Positions 48,458 to 58,679 are shown, numbered from the stretch's first letter. The stretch: 64,000 nucleotides of DNA from Diplonema japonicum (GCA_964019335.1 OZ025669.1:434001-498000), one strand, 5' to 3'. A program made the numbers and translations. Notes: generated by a model from the letters alone, not told the origin.

Positions 48458-50332
48458 TTAGCGTGGTTTCGTTCTTCTCAGCGGGCCCTTCACACCAAGC
48501 GTCGCAAGCTCGGAGTAGGCAACGTCAACGGCTTGTGTTAGCTTTTCGCATTTACTCCGAATGACCTCTAGTTGCACCTTTCTTAGATTTCTCCGAAGTG
48601 CTGTTCTTGCTTCTTGCTTGTTCTTCTCCAGTCTGTGTTTGTAGAAGTTTTGTATTGTAAGCGCGGCATCGGTTGCACCAGGGAGCAGAAGCACAAAGTC
48701 CAGTAGCCAAGTCACGGCGGTCGTGACAAATATGTCGTCGTACTCGCTAGCGATCTTGTGTCTTTCCAACCGTTCAGATCCCAGCATGTTCTTAAAAGGC
48801 AACGGAGGCTGGGACATCACAACCCCCTTTGCATCCTCCAACACTTTGAGCACTGCATTGTACCGCTTGTCGATCTTCCCCCGCTGAGAGGACTCAGCCT
48901 CGTCCAGAAACTTCTCCTCCTCCACTGCCCATTCCTCAGCTATCATCTCATTCAGTTTACACCTTTGCAACCGTACGGCATCCCTCACTTCTCTCGCAAA
49001 CCTCTCGGCAGTATTTCTGTTCAACTCCCTTGAGAGGACTCGTCTGCCTTGTGCGCCATGCCGCACTGCATGGTACCATTCCCCTATACGAGACGCTGCC
49101 TTGCTGATTATTCCGAACCTGGTAACCTCTAAGAAATCGAACTGACATGTTTGGTACATCGTTGAAGAAAGACCTTCGCGACACCGTGACTCCGCCTCTT
49201 CCACGGCAAGGAAACCACGCTCAAACCGCTCGGAAGAAGACAGAAGCATCCTGTTGGACATTTCTTCAGACGCCAAGCAACGCGGCACCCGCACGGAGCA
49301 GGGCGGCTTCGGGCATAACGCGGCGAGGTCCGATTGGGGGTCGCACACAAAGAGCTGGTTCTCCTTGCTACGGGAGACATCAATGGCTTGTTTACGGCGA
49401 AAAACCTCGTTCTTGGAATGTATGGTTTTGATGAATCGCGTCAACGGAGCGAGCTTCACAAGCGTCCAGCTGAAATCCTCGTAGTCGGCCAACGAAACAG
49501 CTTCCAATTCACACGAATAATACAAACGTGCACGGGCATGGAGCTCAGCCGCGCAGACACATAGCACACCGTGCTCCGCCTTACGATTCTGTTCCGTTTC
49601 AAAACGAGCGTCACGTAGGAGCAGGCTCAACCCAAGACCCCCCGGGATGGGTAGTTCAGGGATATCTGTGTAAACAGAAATGAACCTGGTCTTAGGGGGC
49701 ACGAAGCGTGACCGGATGTGAGATTCAAGTGTTGCAATGTCTCCACGCATTTCGTCCTCGTGTGTGAGGATGTGGTAGCGACGTGTCTCGAACTGTGCGG
49801 CTTGTGCTCTGAAGAATCGCTGTACGGCCCGGTGGTTGGACTTGACACGTGAAATGATTCTTCCTTGGGTGCCCCTCCACCATCGTTGGAGCTCCGTTGC
49901 AGACACGTGGTCGAAAAGGCTGTCAATGAAAACTTGGCGGTGTTCTGTTTCCTGAGACATGACTAAGTAGCGGTGAGCGGTTTCGGCGTCATGAGTGGAT
50001 CTTAAGAGCTTTGTTTGAAATGACACCCCGTGTATTTTAGGTATTTCCGCGATCGATGCTGTTATGATTTCTTTGCGGAGTTGGGTCTCGTGGTGTGCTG
50101 TGGTTGTTAGCCCCGCCGTTGCAGCGTTCATTTTTTTCGCGAAGAATCTTTTTATTTTTTTTGTGATGGCTTTGAAGCCGAGCTGCTCCGTCTTCTCGAT
50201 CTTGCTGCTCGTTTCGTAGTGCTCTCCCAACACCTCTGTTGCCAGAATACGGAGTTTGTGCTTTCTTTGTACATCCTCCTCAGCTTCCTTCAACTGTTTA
50301 CCCAAGCTGTAAGGATTGACAGACCTAATCAT
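48458..50332 (-). CDS. IQ-motif and coiled-coil protein, 624 residues
   Basis: Single exon starting at ATG 50332 (MIRSVNPYSLG), with nine A residues right before it. Mostly alpha-helical and basic. An IQ-like motif lies near 140-167 (ATELQRWWRGTQGRIISRVK, followed by NHRAVQRFFRAQAAQF), and another near the C-terminus (ALTIQNFYKHRLEKNKQEAR), suggesting calmodulin or EF-hand protein binding. A central less helical region (VYTDIPELPIPGGLGLSLLL) may be globular. Proteins of this type are common in basal bodies and flagella, but no orthologue is recognised. Confidence 0.7.
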   Translation of the reverse strand: MIRSVNPYSLGKQLKEAEEDVQRKHKLRILATEVLGEHYETSSKIEKTEQLGFKAITKKIKRFFAKKMNAATAGLTTTAHHETQLRKEIITASIAEIPKIHGVSFQTKLLRSTHDAETAHRYLVMSQETEHRQVFIDSLFDHVSATELQRWWRGTQGRIISRVKSNHRAVQRFFRAQAAQFETRRYHILTHEDEMRGDIATLESHIRSRFVPPKTRFISVYTDIPELPIPGGLGLSLLLRDARFETEQNRKAEHGVLCVCAAELHARARLYYSCELEAVSLADYEDFSWTLVKLAPLTRFIKTIHSKNEVFRRKQAIDVSRSKENQLFVCDPQSDLAALCPKPPCSVRVPRCLASEEMSNRMLLSSSERFERGFLAVEEAESRCREGLSSTMYQTCQFDFLEVTRFGIISKAASRIGEWYHAVRHGAQGRRVLSRELNRNTAERFAREVRDAVRLQRCKLNEMIAEEWAVEEEKFLDEAESSQRGKIDKRYNAVLKVLEDAKGVVMSQPPLPFKNMLGSERLERHKIASEYDDIFVTTAVTWLLDFVLLLPGATDAALTIQNFYKHRLEKNKQEARTALRRNLRKVQLEVIRSKCEKLTQAVDVAYSELATLGVKGPLRRTKPR

Positions 50333-50658
50333 TTTTTTTTTGTGTAAACTTTTTTTTGAGTTCATACATAATGGAGGGAAACACAATCGAATTTGAGACC
50401 AATAGGATACAACGAAGGGGGGGGGGGGGGGGGGTTTGGTTTATCTCTTTTTCCTGTTTTTTTTTTGTATAGTAATCACTTTTCTTTCTTTCTTTTTCTT
50501 TCTTTTTTTTTTTCTTCTATGCTTCCAGTTCCATGCCAGGTTTGGGGGTGGTTTTCTTTTTTTTTAAAAAAAAAGGAACTGGATGGAAAGCCCCCTCTCC
50601 CCTTTTATTATTAAAAAAGGAAGTGCGCATTAAAAAAAAGAAAGAAAAAAAAAAGAAA

Positions 50659-50690
50659 ATTCACTACAGGGAAGTGTTTCAACAACCCAC
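50659..50690. repeat. Dispersed 40-base repeat, copy 4 (diverged)
   Basis: ATTCACTACAGGGAAGTGTT followed by TCAACAACCC, preceded by an A-rich run as in the other copies. Shorter by about eight bases than copies 2 and 3. Confidence 0.4.
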
Positions 50691-50960
50691 AAAAAAAAGG
50701 GGGGGGAGTGGTGCACTTTTAAAGGATACTAATTACTCATCGAGAAGGAGAGGGGGGTTCCTCTTTCTTTTTCTCTCCCTTGTCTCATCCTTCACGGTTC
50801 TTTCCTTTTGTTCACGTTTCGGCAAGAAATAACAACAACAACACACTTGCATAGCCACAGTCAAGCGGAGCTGCATCGGGAAGGGCTACGGGCCATGCAC
50901 CCGCCCCTCTTCCGAATCTTAATTTAATATAGTGCGCAAACAAAAAAAGGGGGGGGGGGG

Positions 50961-51003
50961 AACTATTACTTTAAGGTGCGTTTTTGCGCTCACCAGCCGA
51001 GCT
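50961..51003. repeat. Dispersed short sequence, copy 2
   Basis: AACTATTACTTTAAGGTGCG followed by TTTTTGCGCTCACCAGCCG corresponds to the sequence at 7086-7130. The shared frame SAGERKNA reads on the minus strand here too, followed by a stop after one more codon or two. Confidence 0.5.
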
Positions 51004-51162
51004 GGACCCAGTCCCCGTATTCCCGGTCCTGGGGGCTCTGGCGGGTTCCTCCCATGCAGGGCAGCCAGATATCTGTCCCGCTCCGAGAGTATTGGCTGTG
51101 TGCCACTCGCAGCCTTGGCCACTTTTAAAGAAAGAAAAAAAACACAAAATCGGCCAGCCTAC

Positions 51163-52599
51163 CTATGTCATGTACATGTCCTCCTGTTGCTGGGGCATGG
51201 GTTTAGGAGATCGCTGTGCCGACACCCACCCAAGGTCCTCTGGCCGAGGGGCACCTACAACATCAGCAGCCTGATTTCTCGCGTTCCATCTGTGCATGTC
51301 CTCTGCTGCGGTGGGGATAGAAGAAGCATGGAATTGTAAGCGGGGCGGGCTCTCCTTGTAACCCCCAGCCTCAGCATACCCACCATGTCCCTGCGGGTAT
51401 CCTTGCTGCACAGGACTATGCACAGCGCTCATGTGCATCTGCTGACCACTGGTAACATGCGGTGTTTGGCTGTACACCACATGAGGTTTCTGACTACTCA
51501 CCACATGAGGTGCCTGTTGTACGCTCTGCACCGTTATCTCAGGGGTGTATGCCGGCTGCCCGTACCCACCTTGTCCCTGCCGGTGTACTGTGACCTGCGG
51601 TTGCGAATGTTGCACGACCTGCGGTGTATCTGCATGCTGCGAGGCGTACGTGCGCTGATGTGCCTGCACGGGGACTGCGTTGTACGTGCGCTGTGCCTGC
51701 ACGGGGACTGTGTTGTACGCAGCGTTGCTTGGCGAACCGTAAGAATTCGACGAGCCTCGCGAACTAGTGGCCTGATTGAAGCTGGCAGGCCCCGTAGTGT
51801 ACGAGTAGTCATTGGTTCGTGGGAGTGGAGACGGGGAGCTGCCCTTCGGCAGTGGATAGGTAGACATGGACTTGAAGGTATCTTGTGGGACCTCCATGGG
51901 GGACGAGTTGCTGGACATGAATGTGGTGTGCTGTGGTGGTGGGGGCGGTCGCTCGCTGGAGCCCATCCTCCCAGCCCTGGCCCCGAGGTCTTGGATGTAA
52001 GTTGCTTCATCGTGTTCCCAGTTTTCGCTGTACTGGTCGTCTTGCTTGTGACGTGCCTTGTCCATGCGCTTCTTTGGTGCAACGTACTTCGGGTGCTTGT
52101 TGAGGTTTGCGAAGGGTGAGAGGTCACCACGTCTTTTGTCCACCGGAAAGAATTCCCCACGGAGGGACTTGATCTTCTCCAGCTTCGTTAAGAACGTTAA
52201 GGGTTTCTCTTTGGCGTCGTTGCGGCTGTCATTCGTGAAGTTGATGAGAACATCATGTTCTGGGGCCGAACACTTTAGGAGCAATTGTTCACCTGCTGTG
52301 GTGTGCGACGCTATTGCAGATTCCACTTGAGACATTTTGATAAACCTACGCACTTCTCCCACGATGTGGCACAGGAACAGTGTTGTGGGGGTTAAACATA
52401 TCACGCGTTTCTCTTTTTGTTTTTTATGACCTATTTTATCCACGAAGCGAACACAAACCATCTGTCGGGTGACCCAATTTTTGATGCTTTGGTGCGGAAC
52501 CGTTGCGGGGAGCAGCGCCTTCACCATCTCCTGCTCCTTCTCGAGCTTGTCCATCATCATGGCAGCCCTGTTCCCACCACCGTTGTTATTATTATACAT
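51163..52599 (-). CDS. Protein with an N-terminal PH-like domain and a Gln/Pro/His-rich tail, 478 residues
   Basis: Single exon. Residues about 35-150 look like a PH or myosin TH1-like beta-sandwich ending in a helix: KEKRVICLTPTTLFLCHIVG, VRRFIKMSQVESAIAS, QLLLKCSAPEHDVLINFTND, PLTFLTKLEKIKSL. This would bind membrane phosphoinositides or proteins. The remaining 300 residues are low complexity, rich in Gln, Pro, Ser, His, Tyr and Val, with short repeated units (YNAVPVQA and YNTVPVQA; PHVVSSQK, PHVVYSQT, PHVTSGQQ). Such tails are disordered and often drive condensates or multivalent binding. The ATG follows nine A residues. Confidence 0.7.
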   Translation of the reverse strand: MYNNNNGGGNRAAMMMDKLEKEQEMVKALLPATVPHQSIKNWVTRQMVCVRFVDKIGHKKQKEKRVICLTPTTLFLCHIVGEVRRFIKMSQVESAIASHTTAGEQLLLKCSAPEHDVLINFTNDSRNDAKEKPLTFLTKLEKIKSLRGEFFPVDKRRGDLSPFANLNKHPKYVAPKKRMDKARHKQDDQYSENWEHDEATYIQDLGARAGRMGSSERPPPPPQHTTFMSSNSSPMEVPQDTFKSMSTYPLPKGSSPSPLPRTNDYSYTTGPASFNQATSSRGSSNSYGSPSNAAYNTVPVQAQRTYNAVPVQAHQRTYASQHADTPQVVQHSQPQVTVHRQGQGGYGQPAYTPEITVQSVQQAPHVVSSQKPHVVYSQTPHVTSGQQMHMSAVHSPVQQGYPQGHGGYAEAGGYKESPPRLQFHASSIPTAAEDMHRWNARNQAADVVGAPRPEDLGWVSAQRSPKPMPQQQEDMYMT

Positions 52600-52755
52600 T
52601 TTTTTTTTGTATTGAAAGAAAAAAAAATATCACCCCCTCTCTCACCCCCCAACCTGACAACGAATGATGCGAAGGGAATCAAAAAAAAGAAAGAAAAAAA
52701 ATGGGGCTTTGGTTGCAACACTATTTGGCGTTAAGTGTGCAGCGTGGTGGTGGGT

Positions 52756-54537
52756 CTATCTTGTGTTGTTTCCCTTCTGCGTCGCTGCATTCTTATCGGC
52801 AGATGGGGTGGGAATTCTTCGGGTTGGTTCGAGGTAGGTCGGCACGAATTTCCAGTCGTCTCTCCCCGGTGAGCCGGTTGCGAGTCGCTGTTCGAGGATG
52901 AAGCGCACCTTGTCGTATGATGCGAAAGTGGGTCTGCAGGTATACCCTCGGATCCGTTTGTTTGCACCAATGGATCGGAGGGAGGATGTCAAGAAGGGTT
53001 TCCCGGGGATAGGAGGGGATCGTGCTTTCTTTTCGGCCACCTCTGACAGTTTTGTCAAGACTCTAGCTAGCCGGTTTGCACGCTTGCATACGTCAGCTGT
53101 TTTTTCCATGATTAGCTGTTTGGTCGTGGCCTCAAAGTCGAGTGCGAGCTCTATCCTTGAGACTGAACCATGTGGGCTCCACTGCAGCATGTGAAGCCAT
53201 TTGAGCACTTCTGGGACAATCGTATCCCCATGGAAGTGTTTTAATCCGTTGCATTTGTACCAGTCCAGGCTTGGCACCGAGCACACCTTTCCCACCAGTG
53301 GTCTGTTCCAGGGAAACCTTTCCACTGCGGTCTTCTTCGATTCTTGCTTTGCGCTCACCCTCCTGATTATCACGAGCAGCATTTGCTGAATTATCTCCGA
53401 CTTTTCCGTCTTACATTCCAGAGGGATGATGCCGTGTAGTGCAAGGCAGCGAGTGATCCCCTCTTGCCTGTATGCATGCATTGCAGGGGCGAATTCAGGT
53501 GCAACGCGTACCTCTTCGTGTGCCTTGCATTTCCAGAACGTGTGTATGGTGTATTCGTCTTGCGTGGTGAAAATTGCCTCACACCCCATACACTGTACCT
53601 CTGGCTCGACGATCGGGTAGCTGCGGAACATGGCTTGGCTGGCTCCAGAAGACGTAGGAATGTTCCTATGGGACCAGCTGATCTCATATTCTTCTTGTAC
53701 TTCTTCCGGATTTCTCTTGCACGCTTCCTTAGTCTCCGATCTTCAGCTAGCCTCAGGATGGTGCCCGCCGTCCTGTAGGCCAAGGCAGCAAGAGGGTCGT
53801 GTGTATGGCCAGGTAGTGCAATGTTCAGGAGCGCACCCGATGAGCGTGTGGTGTTGTACGGACCCCACAGACAATCTGTTACAGCGATCCTAAGGGCGTC
53901 GATCTTCGCGTTTGACGGTGGGGCATGTGGCGCACCGTATAAGGCAGCGGGTAGTATGGACTGGCCTACGATGAGGGCTTTCCTTGCAAATGGGAGCTGT
54001 AGTGCGGCCGTCTCAATTGCCTTCTCCACCCTCTTGTTGCAGCCCTACCTTTCCTCTCCATCGACAGAGTGACTCCAAGGATCTTCACCTTCTTCCTCGC
54101 AGCAAATGTAAAGCCACCCTGTTGCAGTGTGGCGGCAGACAACGGGCATCCCTGGAGGATTCCATTGCCCACGTGCAGCACCTCTCCTACCCCAAGCGGT
54201 AGTTTCAGACGGCGTTGGAGGTTCTCATACACGTATCGCATCGGACGGGTGATGGATACACTCAGACCGAGGTCTTCTACTAATGAAAGAGCAATCTCCT
54301 GCGGAACTCGATCAAAGCATTTTTGGAAGTCCAATGCTAAGCCATACAGTGGCCTCCACTGAGAAGTGCATCCTCTACCATTGTCGATATGTCCATGAGG
54401 ACATGGTCAGCTCCATGTTTGGGTCTGAATCCGTGCATGGTGGGCTCGATCCATTTCTCTTGCCATTCGAGAACATGCTTGAGTCGGACCCACAGGCGGT
54501 AAATTACACTGGTGACGGTGATCGGTTGATGGTAGAA
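52756..54537 (-). mobile_element. Dead, 5'-truncated non-LTR (LINE) retrotransposon fragment
   Basis: The minus strand shows pieces of a reverse transcriptase in at least four frame segments. In order: PITVTSVIYRLW (fingers), HGFRPKHGADH, then after a frameshift near 54345 LDFQKCFDRVP (motif A), then NGILQGCPLS (motif B). The YxDD catalytic motif C is absent: motif B runs straight into the KKVKILGVTLS thumb region, so a segment has been deleted near 54130. Further frameshifts lie near 54045 and 53620. The 3' part (53631-52756) is a 291-codon open frame with a CCHC-type zinc finger (CMGC, then HTFWKC) and the block VSRIELALDFEATTK. The element is broken and cannot be active. No poly-A tail or target duplication was identified. 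Confidence 0.8.
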
Positions 54538-54689
54538 AAAAAAAACATCGAAACTTTTAATAAAGCTTTTTTTTTTTCCCCTCCCCGCCAAAAAAAAAAA
54601 AATTGTGAGTGACGGCGGGGGGGTATTGAGAAGTTTTTTTTTTTTCTTTTTTTCACACACTTTTTTTATTATTTTATTTTTTATTTTCT

Positions 54690-55741
54690 TTACTCAGTTT
54701 TTTTCTTCCCACCAGAGGTGTACCTTTCCACATGGAACAACTCGGCTACGATGATGTTGTAGGCAGCTTGAACATATGACAGCCCCTCATCATCATCACC
54801 CTTTTTGTCCTCATCCTTGGTGTCGTCCTTGTCATCGGTCTTGGGTTCCTTGATCTCTTCAGAGTAACGAAACATGTTAAATGTGTCAAATGTTATGATT
54901 GACACAAACAGCGTACCGAATGTGATCCATGGGACGAGGTAGAGCAGTGCGGGTTGGGCGTGCTTGAACACCATCATGACGAAGATTGTGTTGACAAGCC
55001 CCAAGGTGTAGGTAATCAACGAAGTCCAGAAATAAATTCGGGTAGGGCCGTTGGAACCTGCTCTGCTGTAGTCGTACCTGAGGCACATGGCGATGAAGAA
55101 TCCAGGGATAACGATGTCGCCAAGGCCAAGCATCATCATTTCATTGGGTTTGTACTCATCGGCAGCAAGATTTTTAGGCATTTTCAGAAGAACGGGAGCT
55201 TCAATATTCTTGGCAACACTAACCATGACTTCTGTTCCAAAGACCCACCAGATGTCATATAAGAACAATCCCCACAGTAGAATCCACGATGTTGCGAAGC
55301 TTGGCAGCTTTATCTTCCACAGAGATGTGATGCAAATACAGAATGCGATTGAGTTGTTGAAGGCGAAGTGTCCTGTGAACCACCATCCCACACCTAGGCC
55401 AACAGCGGTCAACCCAGAGAGAATCCCTTGCTTGGTAATGCTGTAGATAGTTGGGGAGACTGCGTACATCGAAACCACTACGAAGTACAGCGAGAGGATA
55501 GTGTTGAACAGTTCACGTGGGATGAGCTTATAGCACATGTATAGAGAAAGGAGGACCATCGACCCTGCAATGGGGAACATCGCAGCTTCCTTGGAACTTA
55601 CATGCACTTCATCGTCGTCGTCCTCGTCCTCTTCCTGTTGCTTTTTCGATATTTTTTCGCCCGCCTTCAGTCGTAGCGTGCTCCCTACTGACCATGAGGA
55701 TCCGATTATGATGGTTGTGATGGCGATACCGACGATGACGG

Positions 55742-55834
<93 letters not shown>

Positions 55835-55975
55835 TTTTTTTTTTTTGGAAGACAAGAATACCTCTGAAATCATTTCTGGTTTTTTCATCACCTCTTCAAG
55901 GTCTTCCCTTGTCAGGTTTTGCATCAACCTGACGGCCTCCTCGGTGGCGTTTTGAACCTTGTCCATCCATGACAT
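54690..55975 (-). CDS. SPP: Signal peptide peptidase (presenilin-type aspartyl protease), two exons
   Basis: Intramembrane protease of the endoplasmic reticulum that cleaves leftover signal peptides. Exon 1 55975-55862, intron 55861-55743 (119 nt, GTATTC, an A run and a long CA repeat, ending ACAG), exon 2 55742-54690. The product has 388 residues, typical for SPP. Catalytic motifs: YD (Asp about 201, in LFLYDIWWVFG), GLGD (Asp about 247, in MLGLGDIVIPGFF) and QPALLYLVP (about 301-309). Nine hydrophobic segments can be counted roughly. An acidic linker (EEDEDDDDEV) and an acidic/Lys-rich C-terminal tail flank the core. Another ATG lies upstream at about 55999 in a different frame, so trans-splicing or leaky scanning would be needed if the leader extends that far. 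Confidence 0.9.
55745..55817. repeat. (TG)n dinucleotide repeat inside an intron
   Basis: About 36 TG units on the plus strand, CA on the coding strand, next to a T run of about 28 bases. It fills the 3' half of the SPP intron up to the splice acceptor, making this by far the longest intron in the window. Confidence 0.95.
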
Positions 55976-56320
55976 CCGCAAACTTTCCCTCCATGTTCAT
56001 TTTTTTTCCCCCCCTTTTTTTTTCCCTTCTCTCTTTTCCTCCCTCCCTCCCTTGTTCTTTCTTTCGGTTGAGATGTGGGTACAGAACAGGGGAAAAAAAA
56101 AACGTGGGAAAGGTAAAACGTGCTTTTTTTGTTCGTTCTTGTGTTAATTAACATCTTTTCCGTCTCCCCTCCGGACTAATATCTGGCGGCCTTGAGCCCA
56201 TTATCCCCATTCTTTTTTTTTTTTTGGTTTACACTTTTCTTTGCACCGTCTTTGAAGGGAGGGTGAGTGGTTTAAACCTGCGCCCCCCACAAAAAAAAAA
56301 GTTTAGAACACCCATCGGCC
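55976..56320. other. Intergenic spacer
   Basis: About 345 bases, pyrimidine-rich in the first third and otherwise low complexity. No gene seen; contains the SPP leader and the 3' region of the peptidase gene. Confidence 0.6.
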
Positions 56321-57560
56321 TCACTGTACCTCCCCAACGTTTGCGATAATTGTCTTCACCATGTCCTTCGCAGCGATAAGGGAAGGAACGGGGAGGAACT
56401 CCGTGTTGCTGTGGAAGTTGTGGGCTCCGGTGAAAAGTTCGCCATGGGGATGCCAAGCGAAGCCAGCGCACACCCGTCGTACCCGCCCCTCATGATGATG
56501 GTTTCGGCACGATGCTCAGCTTTTCCATGGAGGAGAGCAGGAGCTTTGTAACATGCGGGTGTTTCCCCAAAATATCAGATGTATCTCGGTATGTGTCAGA
56601 AATAACAATACTGGCTCGACCCGTCTTGGCGAGAGGGTACTTCTCATTGATGGTCTCGACACATTTTTCAAGGAGGTTTTTTCGGGCCAGCATTACATCG
56701 TTGTCGAAATACCTAAGAAGGACGTCGAGGTCCAGGATATTGCCGTTCCCCTTCACGTTCTTCATGAACAAAAAACCTTGTTCCCCCTCGGTGTCCTCAG
56801 GCCTCTCTCCCTCCGGGATCTTACAGATAATTTCATCAGAGAGGATGGTGATGGGGTTCACGAGACTACCCTTACAAGACATAGGATGAGCAGGGGTCCC
56901 GTGAATGGTGATTTTGGCAGATGCTGCAGACCATGTTTTTGTAACGTATTCGCCAACAGCGCAACAATCTAGGCAGTACCCGAATGAGGGGTTGAATATA
57001 TCTTTTGAGATTGTTTTTGCGCCGAGGAGGCCGATTTCCTCGTCTGGTAAGAACGCCAGGTCGATGGGGCCGTGGGGGGTTTTTTCCTCAATAATCTCCT
57101 CGACAGCGGTGACAACAGCAGATATCGCTGCTTTGTCGTCGCCACCTAACAAAGATGTCCCATCTGTCACGATGATCTCCTGGTTTCTGTAATCTCCGAG
57201 TTCCGAGGATGGAATTGTTGTTTTGTTGTCTTTTAGCAGTATGTCTCCTTTCACGTATTCAATGATTTCCGCCTTTGTGTCTAAATCATATTCTGGGGAG
57301 GTGTCCAAGTGGGGCGTGAACCCAACGCACGGCCACTTTTCGCAGCCTTCGGTGGCATTGAGCTTCGCGTAGAGGATCCCTTGTTTCAGATGTATGCTGT
57401 GTGCTCCTGGTATTGCAGACAGTTCTTTTTTAATCAGTTCTGCGAGCTCCAGCTGGCCTTTCGATGTTGGCAGGTTGGCCAGGTCAATGTTGTTGGGATT
57501 GCTCGTTGTGTTCACTTTTGTGTACTCCAGGAAACGTGTGGTCACCTTGTGCCCGGACAT
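56321..57560 (-). CDS. pepT: Peptidase T-like M20 metallopeptidase with two apparent frameshifts
   Basis: Cytosolic aminotripeptidase family: removes N-terminal residues from tripeptides using two zinc ions. Zinc ligands and catalytic residues are visible: His84 and Asp86 (TPHLDTSPEY), Asp141 (LGGDDKAA), Glu174-Glu175 (PDEEIG), and GYCLDC further on. The long frame ends abnormally at VPKPSS near 56490. The family C-terminus is present but in two other frames: IIMRGGYDGCALASLGIP, then ELFTGAHNFHSNTEFLPVPS up to the TGA at 56321. One missing C in each of two C runs (near 56505 and 56451) explains both shifts, so sequencing error is likely. Otherwise the gene would be a recent pseudogene. Expected size is about 412 residues, as in the family. 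Confidence 0.8.
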
Positions 57561-58384
57561 TTTTTTTTTTTGTTTCTTTTTTTTCCCCCCTTTTTTTTTG
57601 CTTCATCAGTTCGGTATTTGAAAAAAAAAAAAAAAAAAAAAAAAGAGGGAAGAAAAAAAAGAATAGGTGAGCATGGGAAAGGAAATATGTGAAGGGTTGG
57701 GGGGTGGGTGGGAAAAAGTTCTTACCAAACGGACAAGAAGGTGGGGGGAGGGGGTGGAGAAAAGGGGAAATAATATAAAATATATCATTATCGGCGGTAA
57801 TCTTTTTTTTAAAAAAAAAGTAAAAAGAATGGGCGCAAAACCAAATTTCTTTCTGTTTTTTTTTCTTTCCCTCCCCTTTCCCGTTCACCTACTTTGTCTC
57901 TTATGTCTCTCCATGATACCGAAACTGAAAATGTTTTTTTTTAATCTACACTGTTTTCTTTTTTTTTTTTGTCGTTTTTTTCCCCTTCCTTTCATTCTTC
58001 TTTTCTTCAATGCCGAAAGGGAACTCTGAATGGGAGAGGGAAACATAGATGGCTTTTAATTTTTTTACCCCCCCCTTCTTCTTTTTCTTTTTAAGAGGGG
58101 AACGGAGATTCATGTTGTTGCTTTGTTATTTATTTCCCTTGTTTTTTTTTTTTTTTCTTTTTTTAAAATTTATATGTATTTTACATCAGCACCTGTAAAC
58201 CCAGGCCAGGACGGGGAGGGGGGGAATTTTTTAGTTGCTCTTCTCCTTGTGTTTTTTTTTTAAACCACTCCATGTTGCCCTCAATAAAAAAGAGAAATAA
58301 ATAAATAAAAGGCAAGGGGGGAAAGAGAAAAGAAGCAGGAAATAAGGGGAAAAAAAAGAAGGGAGAAGGGAAAGGGAAGAAGAA
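57561..58384. other. Intergenic DNA with no recognisable gene
   Basis: Homopolymer-rich, with T tracts near 57950-57975 and 58140-58165, and an A run at 57619-57645. I see no coding frame with support on either strand. Confidence 0.55.
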
Positions 58385-58573
58385 CTACAGGGGCCATTCA
58401 CCCTTAAAGGGTTGCAATGATAAAAAAATAAGAAAATCACTAAAAAGAAGAAAGTACCCCCCCCCCCCCTCCCCTTTCCTCTGTTTCATTTTGCCACCCC
58501 TTAGGCAGAGATACTCAGAAAGGCCTACAAATGCCGCGCCAGAAAAAAAGGACGAGGACAGCACCCAAATCAT
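58385..58573 (-). CDS. Possible small membrane protein, 62 residues
   Basis: Weak candidate inside the 1.3 kb gap between peptidase T and PP4. ATG 58573 opens MIWVLSSSFFSGAAFVGLSE followed by YLCLRGGKMKQRKGEG, which is a plausible single-pass segment with a basic end, as in small mitochondrial or ER subunits. The frame then crosses a C/G run and a GTACTT donor-like site near 58457, so the second half (YFLLFSDFLIF and on) may be intronic. No family is recognised. Confidence 0.3.
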   Translation of the reverse strand: MIWVLSSSFFSGAAFVGLSEYLCLRGGKMKQRKGEGGGGYFLLFSDFLIFLSLQPFKGEWPL

Positions 58574-58613
58574 GATAATTCGCTTTTGTGTCAAAAAGGA
58601 GAAAAAAAAACAC

Positions 58614-58649
<36 letters not shown>

Positions 58650-58679
58650 CAAAAGCACTCACACACCAGGGCGCAAGGG

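Larger units (their letters stand above)
50333..51162. other. Intergenic DNA with complex, repeat-related segment
   Basis: The left part is homopolymer-rich. The right part (50830-51125) is complex and GC-rich. It includes a hairpin-capable stretch at about 50876-50916 (TCGGGAAG pairing with CTTCCGA) and the shared segment at 50961-51000. All three minus frames across 50960-51120 are open for 40 or so codons, but none matches a known protein. Confidence 0.45.

Noticed and set aside
50876-50916. Hairpin as a structured non-coding RNA gene
   Set aside because: Only one imperfect stem, no promoter or known RNA family; kept as a note in the spacer entry.
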